Source: Gymnogyps californianus (Eukaryota; Chordata; Aves; Accipitriformes; Cathartidae). From it: DNA of 64,000 bases. The stretch spans positions 101,320,877 to 101,384,876 of the forward strand of contig NC_059472.1 in the NCBI RefSeq assembly GCF_018139145.2, read 5' to 3'. The translations under genes and the position numbers were made by a program. Each line of letters begins with the position of its first letter. Position 1 is the stretch's first letter. The notes below the pieces were generated by a model. That model saw only the letters and a list, made by a program, of their open reading frames with translations. It was not told where the DNA came from and searched no databases. Below are positions 52,245-63,615 of the stretch, piece after piece.

Positions 52245-52435
52245 CTGAGAGTGCCTTACAAATGTCAGAAGGTTAAGTCATTTCCACTTTGTAGAATTGG
52301 AAACTGGGCAGTTTGCTGATTTATTCAAACTGATTTCCTCAAATTGATACGGTGAACAAGCAACATTGAAAATGAAGCTAGTTCCCTTGTGTCATATTCC
52401 TGTGTACTAAGTGAGGCCTGCTGGCCCCTCTAAGA
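52245..52435 (-). mobile_element. MIR-like SINE remnant (antisense)
   Basis: On the plus strand AGTGCCTTACAAATGTCAGA, CATTTCCACTTTGTAGAATT, GGAAACTGGGCAG and a later ACTAAGTGAGGCC follow the reverse complement of MIR ('gtgctttacaaat...ccattttacagatgagg aaactgaggcacag'). Diverged, approximate ends. Confidence 0.5.
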
Positions 52436-53345
52436 GAAAGGTTGATGTGGCCGACCAAATTAATTGTCTGCAGATGTATATGAGACTAGTAATACAGATG
52501 CAGGAGTACTGGACTGTTGTACAGATTAACTGCCCCTTAAACCGAATGTTTCTTTCTGTGACATGATGTCTGTCTCAAATCAGAAAATCTCATGAGAAGT
52601 CAACACTGCAGATTGTTACATTACACTGGCAATCTCCTGAGAAGATGGGCCTTTCCTTTTTCAGTCTGAACAAACAAAATAGGCCAGTTGAGGTAGCAAC
52701 CAATGAGCAATTACCAGATATGAGGAACTAGGGAGAAAAGAGGCAGACTAGCTGAAGTACTCTCCTAAGCACTTTTTCCTTTGTGTGCTATTGTAGTTTT
52801 GGTGAATACCTCTGAAAGGGTCAGCGGCAGGGGAGGTTCTTCTGCCTAAACCTCAGCAGTCACTAGGCGTGTCAGTGCAGGAATAGGATTTTGGTTCTCT
52901 TCGAAGCCAAAGACCCGTCTCTGAAATAGTCTCCTCTCTACATGCACAGTTTTCTTCAAAACAGATCTCATCAGCTGACACTATGTCTGCATCCCCGAAA
53001 AATGCAAGGTCCTGGGTTCAGGTTTCACATGCAAGAACCTCTGTTTGAGACTTATTTCCTAAGTCTCAAACTTAGGGGATCTGTGCTTGTGCCTGTATGC
53101 ATGTTTGTTGAGCAACAAAGATTTGGTTTATATCTTGTGTGATGTTAGTTTGCCTAAAACTATCCTGTTTCAAGTATTAATATAAAATCTCTGAAAGTAC
53201 TAGAATCCAGCAAACTGAGATTATTAAACAAATAGCCATAGTTAAACTGAAGAGTTCAGAAGCCTAAGTTTATGAAAGATAAAAAGAATTTGAGCTTGTT
53301 ACATTTAATTACATTTATAATTAAAATGACACATGCAAGTCTTTA
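52436..53345. other. Unique non-coding DNA, nothing recognised
   Basis: About 0.9 kb between the MIR remnant and the CR1 3' end holds no gene, repeat or clear motif cluster that I can support. Confidence 0.5.
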
Positions 53346-53348
53346 GAT

Positions 53349-53372
53349 CATAGAATCATAGAGTCATAGAAT
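53349..53372 (-). repeat. CR1 3'-terminal octamer repeats (three copies)
   Basis: Read on the minus strand: ATTCTATG, ACTCTATG, ATTCTATG. CR1 elements end in a short tandem of this octamer in place of a poly(A) tail; it is thought to guide reverse transcription of the CR1 RNA. Confidence 0.93.
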
Positions 53373-53443
53373 GGTTTGGGTAGGAAGGGACCTTAAAGAT
53401 CATCTAGTTCCAACTCCCCTACCATGGGCGGGGACACCTTCCA

Positions 53444-55141
53444 CTAGATCAGGTTGCTCAAAGCCCCATCCAACCTGGCCCTGAACACTTCCAGGGAGGG
53501 GGCATCCACAGTCTTTCTGGGCAACCTGTTCCAGTGCCTCACCACCCTCACTGTAAAGAATTTCTTCCTTACATCTAATCTAAATCTACCCTCTTTCAGT
53601 TTAAAACCGTTACCCCTCATCCTATCACTGCACTCCCTGATAAAGAGTCCCTCCCCATCTTTCCTGTAGGCCCCCTTTAGGTACTGGAAGGCTGCTATAA
53701 GGTCTCCCTGGAGCCTTCTCTTCCCTAGGCTGAACAACCCCAACTCTCTCAGCCTGTCTTCATAGGAGAGGCACTCAAGCCCCCTGATCATCTTCATGGC
53801 CCTCCTCTGGACCCGCTCGAGCAGGTCTGTGTCTTTCTTATGCTAGGGGCCCCCAGAGCTGAACACAGTACTCCAGGTGGGGTCTCACGAGAGCGGAGGA
53901 GAGGGGGGAGAATCACCCCCCTTGACCTGCTAGCCACACTTCTTTTGATGCAGCCCAGGATACGGCTGGCTTTCTGGGCTGTGAGTGCACATTGCTGGCT
54001 CATATTCAGTTTTTCATCCACTAATACCCCCAAGTCCTTCTCTGCAGGGCTGCTCTCAATCCACTCATTGCCCAGCCTGTATTTGATTGCCCCAACCCAT
54101 GTGGCAGGACCTTGCACTTGGCCTTGTTGAACTTCATGAGGTTCACACGGGCCCACCTCTGAAGCCTGTCAAGGTCCCTCTGGATGGCATGCCTTCCCTC
54201 CAGCCTGTCAACCGCACCACACAGCTTGGTGTTGTCAGCAAACTTGCTGAGGGTGCACTCAATCCCACTGTCCATGTCGCCGACCAAGATGTTAAACAGC
54301 GCCGGTCCCAATACCGACCCCTGAGGAACGGCACTCGTCACTGCTCTCCACTTGGACATCGAGCCATTGACGGCAACTCTTTGAGTGTGACCATCCAGCC
54401 AATTCCTTATCCACCGAGTGGTCCATCCGTCAAATCCATGTCTCTCCAATTTAGAGACAAGGATGTCGTGCAGGACAACGTCAAATGCTTTGCACAAGTC
54501 CAGGTAGATGACGTCCATTGCTCTTCCCTTATCCACCAATGCTGTGACCCCGTTGTAGAAGGCCATCAAATTTGTCATGCACGATTTGCCCTTAGTGAAG
54601 CCGTGTTGGCTGCCAACGATCACCTCCTTATTTTCCATGTGCCCTAGCATAGTTTCCAGGAGGATCCGCTCCATGATCTTTCCAGGCACAGAGGTGAGAC
54701 TGACTGGCCTCTAGTTACCCGGGTCTTCCTTTTTTCCCTTTTTAAAAATGGGGGTTATGTTTTCCCTTTTCCAGTCAGTGGGAACTTCACTGGACTGCCA
54801 CGACTTTTCAAATATGATGGATAGTGGCTTAGCCACTTCATCCGCCAGTTCCCTCAGGACCCGCAGATGCATCTCATCAGGTCCCACGGACTTGTGCACC
54901 TTCAGGTTCCTTAGATGGTCTTGAACCTGATCTTGTCCTGCAGTGGGCAGTTCTTCATTCTCCCAGTCCCTGCCTTTGCCTTCTGCGACTCAGGCGGTGT
55001 GGCTGGAGCACTTGCTGGTGAAGACTGAGGTAAAAAAGTCATTGAGTACCTCAGCTTTCTCCATATCCTCAGTAACCAGGTCTCCCATTTCCTTCTGGAG
55101 GGGGCCCACAATTTCCCTAGTCTTCCTTTTATCACTGACAT
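53444..55141 (-). pseudogene. CR1 ORF2 reverse transcriptase, broken
   Basis: This is the remnant of the CR1 polyprotein. The reading frame survives in pieces, listed 5' to 3' on the minus strand: 55141-54911 (linker before the reverse transcriptase), 54899-54711 ([12 protein letters not shown] region), 54689-54021 (reverse transcriptase core, 222 codons, with KAFDVVLHD and VPQGSVLGP at 54326-54303), 54156-53794 (thumb side, [13 protein letters not shown]), and 53797-53444 (C-terminal KMIRGL to ALSNLI, ending in TAG). The pieces are separated by a frameshift near 54960, an in-frame TAG at 54713-54711, a frameshift near 54100, a 1-bp gain in a C run near 53910, and a further frameshift plus TAG near 53850. 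The catalytic FADD motif reads FADN at 54242-54231, so the second aspartate is lost. The endonuclease domain is absent. Confidence 0.95.
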
Positions 55142-56412
55142 ACCTAGAGAAACTTTTCTTGTTGCCAGGTGTGTAAATATATTGAATTAAATAAAAGCTT
55201 ACTTAGGGTTCTTATTTAACACATGCTCTGTTTTGCTTCTATGTGGAGTGGCATTCAGAACATCAAAAGCATATGTTTATTTTAGAGATGTTTCTCCATA
55301 TGTAGGGTTAATATAAGAGTACCTTATAAAGAAAAATTAGAAGTAGAAATTAGATTCTAAAATTAGCATTTCACTGATTTTAGCCCATATATTTTTCTTT
55401 CCTTGGGACATTCCCTTGGACAATTCCATAATTAACCCTTTGCCATTTCAAATTAGTTTTTCTGCTAAAAAGTATAATATTAAATTAGAACAATTAAAGT
55501 GATAAAGCTTATCCAGTAACACTTCCTAGACTAAGAATAGTAAAAGATAACACAGAGAAGCTAGGCAATTAAAAATATATGTGCATTGGAAGTAAAGCAG
55601 TAAGAAGTACAAAGAACTGAAATAGCTTGTGCCTTTTCATAAACACATGCATACAAATTATTACTTTCAAATTTTGATGAGATCTATTGGTTTGAAATCA
55701 TTAACCCTCCAGTATGAAACCTCTGTGTGGAAACAATAGGATGGTCCAATTTCATGTCCGATTTTGTACTTCCTCTATCACTTTTCTGTTAAAGATGGAC
55801 TATGATTAGATCCTGGAGTAAAATTCAGAAATTTTTCTGCGATGGCAGTTTGAGCCTGTTTTTATGATGGCCTTAATCCCACTGTGAAGCAATCAGCTTG
55901 ACCTTTGCAGAAATTATTGATTTGTAGCTTAAATTTCTACTCTGACAGTTTTGAGAAGATGGATGCAGGATTTTGGTCTCAGTGTCCAGATTTCTGTGAA
56001 GAAGGATGCTGAAAACCCGTTGGCAATTGGTTTTAACCACAAACTTTACAATTGCAGCTGTATATTACTTAGATGAGTGACAGTTTCAGAAGTACTGCTG
56101 AGGTTGAACCTGAAGCACTGCTCAGGTTCAAGGGTTTCTTCTTGTTGGTTCCCTCTTGTGGGTTTCCTCATTAGCAGCTCCACGAATGAGTCATTAGCAG
56201 TGTCTAAAAATTTGGTCTCAACACCAGGCCCTGATGTGACTTTTCCTTAATCTACACAGGCATTGTTGAAGTCTCCTAATATTATTGTTTCCTGCCACAC
56301 CGACGTATCTTATATCTATCAAAGTCAGCAACATCATCCTAGTGGGTGGTCAGATGGCTACTCACCTATTTGGAGCTAAAAGTTAGACCAAAATATGGTC
56401 TATGTGCATAGG

Positions 56413-56432
56413 TACGTTGCATGTGCAACGTA
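56413..56432. repeat. Near-perfect 20-bp palindrome with CpGs
   Basis: TACGTTGCA, then TG, then TGCAACGTA: two 9-bp perfect arms around a 2-bp centre. The TTGC...GCAA arrangement resembles a spaced C/EBP-type dimer site. Both arms keep a CpG (ACGT), unusual in this CpG-poor neighbourhood. Confidence 0.88.
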
Positions 56433-56490
56433 TGATGATGTGCAAATATTTTCATTGTTTTAAAAATAAATGAGGAAAGGAAAGAAGCAT

Positions 56491-56552
56491 GCACATACAC
56501 ACACAAGCACATGTATATGTATATATCCATACATGTCCACACACACACAAGG
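56491..56552. repeat. Degenerate CA/TA-rich simple sequence
   Basis: CACATACACACACAAGCACA, then TGTATATGTATATAT, then CCACACACACACA. It is an impure alternating purine-pyrimidine tract that could adopt Z-DNA-like forms. Confidence 0.8.
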
Positions 56553-58315
56553 TAAATCACAAGGTTATACATTCCGTACCTAACAGTGCAGCTTTCTTAG
56601 GAGTACAAAAGAACTGACTTCACGTTCAGTGAAGGTGACTTCACTGAAAAAGTGCTTCTCTCTTTCAGAAATGAAACTCTAATCAGCTGGTGTCTTCACT
56701 TAGTCTTTTCTGATTTTATTTTAAAATATCAGCACCAGAAATTGTCATTGGGTAAGATGTAATGCATTGCTGATGAGATACAAGCAAGTACTACCAGACA
56801 CAAGGACACTAGCCTTCCAGAATAGAATCACAGTGTAAACTCTCTGTCCCAGTTCCTGCTGGCTTAACTGACTATTATGTTTTTATTTACTACTCTAATA
56901 TTTTTGGCCATTGCATTTTTGGATTCTATGAAATCTTTCTTCTCTACCATCTCCTAGGATGTTTCTCTTTGCAGAAATTACATTCCTTAGTTTTACCACT
57001 TCAAATCCTACATCAGTTTAGCTAGACTGAGACTTCCTGGAGACTTTAATAATACTGGGAGGTCCTTGAATAGGTATGTATTTGTGGTGATTTTTTTTTT
57101 TTTATTAAAATGTCAAAGGTAGTGCTGAAATATTCTTCTTTAGGACCTCATTAACCAACAGGCTAGAACTGTAGAACATGTAAACATATATGTTAGTTAA
57201 GAACAAACTTTCCAATGTTGTTAAAACAATTAGATTAATATAGAACAATTGTAACATTGATGTGTTGAATGGCATTTATTCAAAAATACTGTGCCAGACC
57301 TTAGACGGTTATAAACAATATTCCCTTCTGTACACACACATACACAGAAAAAAAAAATAGAAGCAGTTCCAATCATTGGAGGATTTGATTAAACAGCACA
57401 GACATATGCTACTGTACTTAGGGTGTTCAAAACTCAAAGGACACATAAAACATTTTTTAGTCTTGGGAACATTTTCAGAAAAAAATAAATTACTTTAAAT
57501 TGAGAGTGTAGCATTTCTCTGTTTTCATCTTATTTTCTAGACATTTTATTTTTAGAAGTCCCTGCTTCCCTCTTAACGTAACTCTGCTGTCTCCAGCTAA
57601 ATATAGTACTTATGCAAGAAATGGCTGTCCTGCTATCTGAAGTCCCTATGCAACAAGTTCAGTATAAATATTTCTCTTGCTGTGCTTTAAGAGCTGTAAA
57701 ACCTGGCTGATGAGGCCATAAGCCAATCTTTAACTAGAATATATTTTCCCTTTGGGCATAGTTGCTTACTAGTAGCTGCTAACAAATGGCCCAAAAGATA
57801 CATGCAGCTGAGTCTAAGTGAATCTGAAATAGGAAACATCTTAAAATTCTCCTGGTTCTTCCCCTCCTCTTTTCACTCCTGGACTTTAAGTCATTTGAGC
57901 ATTGTGTGGCCTGTGTATAACAGGCTTGGGCATTGGTAACACTCCACCCCGTGTACCATTCATGGTGTCTCCAGCAAATGGACAGAAGCAAATACAAAAC
58001 AGTGTATGTATGTAGGTTATTTTAATGAATGTGGTTTTGAATGGAGCTTTGCACCTGATGGAGGAGTTACTTGTGTTAAAATGTGCTTGATGGTTGTGGT
58101 CAATATTTGTAGGTATTGTCTTAAATGAGACCACTCATATGCTTAAGCAGAGCCTGTGTTTGGGCCTCTTAAGAAAAAAAAAAAATGTTAGGCACCACAA
58201 AGAAAGTTTTAGATATAGGTGTTGAATAGAGATATGTCTTCCATGCTTTGATACCTGTTCTTGTGACACTGAAGTCAACAGCACTATTATCCATGAGAGC
58301 AGAAGTGGAATGTTT

Positions 58316-58339
58316 TAGCATAGTAGCATAGTAGCATAG
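58316..58339 (+). repeat. Three tandem copies of TAGCATAG
   Basis: Perfect 8-bp units at 58316, 58324 and 58332. The octamer period and the following GTGAAGGACCCAT recall the antisense 3' end of CR1 (CATAGAAT units then GAAGGGACC), but the unit sequence differs, so this may be either an eroded CR1 end or independent slippage. Confidence 0.85.
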
Positions 58340-61300
58340 AGCGAGACTAATACTGTGAAGGACCCATCCCCTGTTACTCCTTAAAAATCTTAAACAGTAT
58401 CTGTGAATAGGTGGTGTAGCTGTTTAAATGATACCTATAATTGAGATAAATTGATGAATTGATACATTCCATCAAATATCACTAATGTGTAACAAAGTAA
58501 ACAAAATCAAAATCTCAACGTACATCCATTACTTTATGACTAATGCTGAGTTAATAGAAAGTGTAATAGCACAGGAAAACTAGATTGTGCCTTGTGGGAG
58601 AATAACATTACCTGAAGAATTATGCTTAAACTCTGATTTTCGTAAGTTGTTAGACTTGACTAATATTATGTTTTGCAATATCTAGAGAATTAAATAGAGG
58701 CCTCTTAACAATTAAGATAAAAGAGATCTATTAGAAAAATTCTTCAGCTGAATATTTTAAGAGAAAAATAAAATTGGAAGAGAATGGAACCAAAACTGTT
58801 TTAAATACATGAGCTGGATTGTGCAATGGAAAACTACATAAAAATGGGGTCTTATTCTTATTGCTACATATCATTCCAATCATATGCTTTTTCCATTTCT
58901 GAGATGCATGTAATAAAATATTAATGGGGGAATGAAATGACTCCTTGAGGGAAGGGAGGACGTTCCGTGTGAGAACTAACTTTACAATGCTGTGAGACCT
59001 TGGGGGCAGTTTTACCCCTAACTTCACACAAGTAGGTCATGGACAAAGCCTCTCTGAGGGCTGCTGAGTTCAGGAATCTGTTTTGCATAAAGCAAACTAC
59101 AAGATCATGAACCTCCACTAGAAAAATGAGGAACAAAGTCTGCTGAGGTTTATACACATCAAGAGAGGCGTAGGCTCTCTTGCTTCTAGATCCTGTAACA
59201 ATGTATACTTATGTAATTTGTATCTTAGTACTGTAACCCCTTGATCTTTTATCTGCCTGGGTTATTGCAGCCACGGGTTTGGAAGTAGCTTCTGTTGTCA
59301 GTGTTCTTCATGCAATTGGTAGTGTTTAATGAAGGTACTTACTGCAGAATACCAGTTAGCTTCGAGCTGTATCAGCATTCTCTGACTGAAGCCTGCAGCT
59401 CCACAGTGAGGTAGCTGGCCATGAACAGTTACATCTTGGAGCATTCTGAGAAAGAAAAAATTCCTCATTCCTCTGGAATGCCACGTTTTTACCTGGGGAT
59501 TAAAGATCTCTCTTTTAATTTTAGAATCACATAAATTTCTTTATTGAGATCTGTTTAATCAGAAGATGGTACTAGACACTTTCAGATTTTCCTGACTGCA
59601 TGTTGCTATGCCTTCTCTCTGCTGTAAAAAAAAGGTCAAGACAGTTCCTGTGGGAAATAAGATGTAAATTAGCCAGAGTGAACCACTGGACCAGATTATA
59701 CAGATTTACCATCCTTTGGAATTCCTAATATGTTCCTAAAAGATAAAAAATCTATGGAGATAACTCTAGTTCTAGGCAGTTGATCACAATTGTTTCATTA
59801 CCATAATACTCCCTACAGGGCCCCAGAGTAGTCATAACCTGCGCTTTCTGTAATACAAAACTTGCATCCCTCAATGGGTGCCTTCTGTGTAGAGGTGGCA
59901 CTATATCTAATCCTTCATCTCAGTGCATTACAGCATTGGAGGATGCTCCCAGACCTGCAGTATAATGTGAAAAAACGATGAGGTCTGAAAATGCTATTAT
60001 CAAACTTTTAAATAGGAAAAGACATTCAGTATTCTTAACTACTTGAATTATGCGTTCTCGTTATAGAAAGTAGGTATATGAATGGTACTTAACTCAGTGA
60101 TTATTGTTTTAAAGAGATTATTTCTTCAGTGATAGTTCCCTAAAAGTAATTTCTGAGGCTGTTTTTAACAACAGTAGGTATAAATAGTAATCTAATTATA
60201 CTTAGGAGAGATTTATAGCTCTGATTACTATCACTTTAAAATTTCAAGGGGACTGACATGAGCAATCAACACATCCCATACTGTGAATTCATCTTGCTGT
60301 TGTAAAAACTACCTGCCAATTGCTTGTCTGCAGAATGATATGCCATGCTACACATATTATTTCAGGAATTAGTGATACATGTGCATAATGTATGCATTTT
60401 GTTCAATGCTAAGGCATAAAACCTGAATGCTATCTGATAGGAGATCTTAGATTTCCAGTCCTATAGTTGTTTCTTCTGTTTTGTTTCTTCAGATTTTTTT
60501 GGGTCTCTTTCTAGATTTGCCAACCAACTTATTATGCAGGGCTTGGTGTCCCTATATGAATTACACAACACACAGACAAATGATACTAAAAGCACATTAT
60601 TGAAGTTTCAAATACAAGTACATTTATTTGGAAACACCAGATCCAAAGATGCTGCCCTATGTATACATGATGATGGTTTTTATTTATATAACACAAACTT
60701 CTCACATGGAATTCTGGTCTTATTGGCTACACTTATTCTACTAAATGAAACAGGGGAAGTATATGAGCTTAAGCATGGGATTACAGTTCTCCATACTGTG
60801 TAATTTTTAGCATGACCCCCTTGGTATGTTTTTTTATTCAAGCCGCAGAACATCTGCACAGTCAATGCCTGAACACAAGCTGGGGACCCAGGTCACTTCC
60901 TAATAGATAGTTTAGATGCAGCCAGTCTGTTTTGGGGGTGAGGAGAAGAGTTTACCCATGTAGATCTGTACTGTGCCGTCACTTGCTCTCAGCCAAAGAA
61001 CAGTGCTTGGCTTAATTTTTTCAGTAGCATAGACACAGGTGCACACATTATTTTTGGGAATTAATGAGGAGTGTTACAGGAAAAGGGATTTGTTCGTAGA
61101 ATTCTACCCCTCCTCTGCATTTGCTGCAAGAGTAGAAAGTGAACAGGGAAAAAAAAAAGACTGAACAGTCAACTGCAGGAAACAAGAAATTCAGGAAAAA
61201 AACAAAATACTGAAGAGTAGTGTGTTAGTTCAGATCTGATGTATCGTGATTCTTGATTAAGACAAAGGCAGTCTGCAAACATTATGTTTGTCCTAATGCA

Positions 61301-62029
61301 TTTGCATAAGAGACTTATACAAGACAGATATAGCCTTGATTGTAGCATTTCCTTTTTCCTAAGTGTTTGACTTTGCAAATTTAGCAATACTCATTGAGTA
61401 TTCTTTGTGTACATGTATCATTTCTCCTTGTTTTGAAAATGAGACCAATGGTCTTCTAGAGTGGTTAATCATAATGTTTTAGGTGAACTGCTCAGATTTC
61501 TGCTGCTTGAGTTAAGGAATAATTGATTGTAAGTTGTCCTGTGTGAATGATCATCACTAGATGAGCATAAGATATTTTGATAATATCATTTCTAATGGTC
61601 AAACGAAGTGGGATGCTGTGCTTCATTGGAGGCTCTGTAGGAGCACGTTCTCTGCTGGGCGCAAACTTTTCTACTCATTCCCTTTCCGGCTTGATCCCTT
61701 TTTCTCTTTCTCCTCTAAACTGCTTCTGTTGTGTCTCCATTTCATTGCCAGGCATATTCTCTAACCTCAAGCTCTCTTAGCTCATGAGAGTAATTTTCTC
61801 CATCTTTTGCTTCCCCACATTCTCCCAGTTCGTAATATATTTGCCTAGACATACCTTTATGCCTGTTTTTCTTGTGCCCCACTCCCCCGGTTTTACTATC
61901 CTTCCTAATCCTTCCTGCATTAGAATGAGATGGTTTCCTGCCATATACTGCTAGCAGGGGGATTACTGGGAGTGGTAGAGAGACAGGTTCTTGGTCACAG
62001 TTCCAGCCATTACAGTGAAATTCTGGCTC

Positions 62030-62190
62030 TGCCAGCCGCAGCAGCCTTGGGCTGGAGCGTATCCGTTCGGGTTGCACATGTGCAGCCCGACGAGCCTGGG
62101 GAGCTCTGAGGGAATGGAACATACTCACTCACCCTCGAGGGGAGGCACATGTGCAGCCTAGGAAGCGGTCGCTACTGGGAACGGTGAGAG
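62030..62190. promoter_or_regulatory. Small CpG-containing patch with duplicated GCACATGTGCAGCC motif
   Basis: GCACATGTGCAGCC occurs at 62074-62087 and 62145-62158, 71 bp apart. The 12-mer TGCACATGTGCA (62073-62084) is a perfect palindrome. The patch holds about nine CpGs in 160 bp, which stands out from its surroundings. The motif equals the NRF1 palindrome TGCGCATGCGCA after both CpGs have decayed, and it also contains the E-box CACATGTG core (CATGTG). A 128-codon frame on the minus strand (62128-61742) crosses it but shows no known domain. It could be a decayed CpG promoter or an unrecognised repeat. Confidence 0.35.
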
Positions 62191-63473
62191 CCTCAAGCAC
62201 ATTTAATGCAGAGAAGATCTTCAGGGATTTTTAGCTGAGAGAATCTAAAGTTTCTAACGACCCTTTGTAAGCTGAGGTTTTTCTTCTCCCTCCATCCCTG
62301 GGCTTCTATCTTTGTTGAAGCGACAATAGAGGGCATACCACTATTCCAGTGAGTGGGGCCCTTTTAAAAAAAAAAAATCCCCAGGATTTTTTAATATTGC
62401 AAATAATTTTCTTCGTTGCTGGAAACAGCTAAATATTTTTAGGGTAAGTTCCCATTGCCTCCTTCCTGCAAGTAATATGACTGGCCTTTGCTGCATTCCA
62501 TTTGGGGAAAACTTTATTTCCTGGCCTTGTCAGACCATCTCATAAACTTTTAAAGGGATTTAATTAAGTAACTTTGTTCTCATAATAAAATTACCTAACT
62601 TCCTTCATGTCCTCCCATCTAACTTCAGTGTGCTCTCAGATTTCTTGTGTGCTGCCACTCTTTGGGCTGTGTGGTCATGAGTAGAGGTGATGTATTGGTA
62701 TGATTAAGTGAAATGCACTTAGTTGATTAGCTTTTCATTGGGCAGCCACCCAGAGCACTGAAACTATAGAGTGGGAAAGCAATACTGAGGAAAACTTTGC
62801 TTAGATATTCCAAAATGGAGAAAAGAAGCTGCCAAGTGTAAATGAAAACCATTTGGTCTGAATACTGGGGATAATTGTCTCCTTCATTCACCAGGTTTAG
62901 ATATAGTCTGCATTGCTTGGATGTTTACTTTGTATCATATTCTGGTTCCACCGTTAGGCTATTATGTGCAAGTCTCATTGAGCATGCTTGTTGAATAGTC
63001 TTACTCACCCTTGTGGAACAAATCTTCAGATCAATAGCTCTTCATATATTACTATAATCATACAAAGATCTGTTTCTCTCTTCAAGTCAGTTTTATACTG
63101 CTGTCTTTTTGCTGCATTCAGTGCTACATGTAGATGTAAATGAGACAAGAACTCTGCCAACTGCCCTTTAAAAAAAAAAAAGCCTTTTCACATTTACTTT
63201 TGTACCTCTCTAAACCTGCTGTACTTTGGGAGAAAAAGGTGGGCAAGAATGCCAGCATTAAAGCATCCCTGGATACTAGCCACCCTACATGCTCCAACCC
63301 TTTATACTATTTAGGCTCAATGGAGGGAAATCTTTGTTAAATGCTTTGAAAGCTAGATTTCAGATAGTTAAGGGCACCACATTCACACAAGAATATGTAT
63401 AAACACAGGCTTGTACATGTACACACACACATGTGTGAAGGTATGTACATGCTCACAGAAAGTTATACGAGTG
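62191..63473. other. Unique non-coding DNA, nothing recognised
   Basis: AT-rich sequence with short A runs (62367 and 63171 regions). No gene, repeat family or notable motif cluster is seen. Short CA/TG-rich sequence begins near 63405. Confidence 0.5.
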
Positions 63474-63500
63474 CACACACACACACACACACACACACAC
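63474..63500. repeat. (CA)n microsatellite
   Basis: Thirteen and a half perfect CA units. A shorter ACACACACACATGTGTG stretch lies about 50 bp upstream (63421-63437). Confidence 0.97.
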
Positions 63501-63615
63501 TTAGTCAAAGACTCAGAGAAGCTGCCTGTCTGCCAGTTTTCGTCTTAGCTTCTAAGATTAGCAGAGGAGCTCTTCTACAGCTCTTCTGACAAAAGATGCA
63601 GAGGACAATTCTGTT

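Larger units (their letters stand above)
53346..55165 (-). mobile_element. CR1 LINE, 5'-truncated copy of about 1.8 kb
   Basis: The element is in reverse orientation. Its 3' end (left) carries three octamer repeats, CATAGAAT, CATAGAGT and CATAGAAT (53349-53372), then the avian CR1 3' signature ATGGTTTGGG...GGGACCTTAAAGATCATC. Going rightward (toward its 5' end) it encodes the C-terminal part of ORF2, the reverse transcriptase core and the linker upstream of it. It stops near 55165, before the endonuclease region, so it is 5'-truncated as most CR1 copies are. No clear target-site duplication is seen, normal for CR1. Several frameshifts and stops show it is an inactive, moderately old copy. Confidence 0.96.
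55166..62029. other. Unique AT-rich non-coding DNA, no gene seen
   Basis: Nearly 7 kb with only short frames and no exon I can support. Listed inside it are a near-palindrome at 56413, a CA/TA-rich patch at 56490 and a small tandem repeat at 58316. Poly(T) and poly(A) runs occur near 57091 and 58171. The part around 59185-59415 has a vaguely LTR-like feel but no ends or duplications. Confidence 0.5.

Noticed and set aside
54087..54647. 186-codon open frame on the plus strand
   Set aside because: It is the antisense shadow of the CR1 reverse transcriptase on the minus strand.
59185..59415. Sequence with an LTR-like feel (TGTAAC..., GTACTGTAACCCCTTGATC)
   Set aside because: No matching TG...CA ends, no target-site duplication, no TATA and poly(A) pair in order.
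61742..62128. 128-codon open frame on the minus strand over the CpG patch
   Set aside because: Arg/Glu/His-rich and unrecognised. It follows from higher GC with fewer stop codons, and no start context or exon structure supports it.
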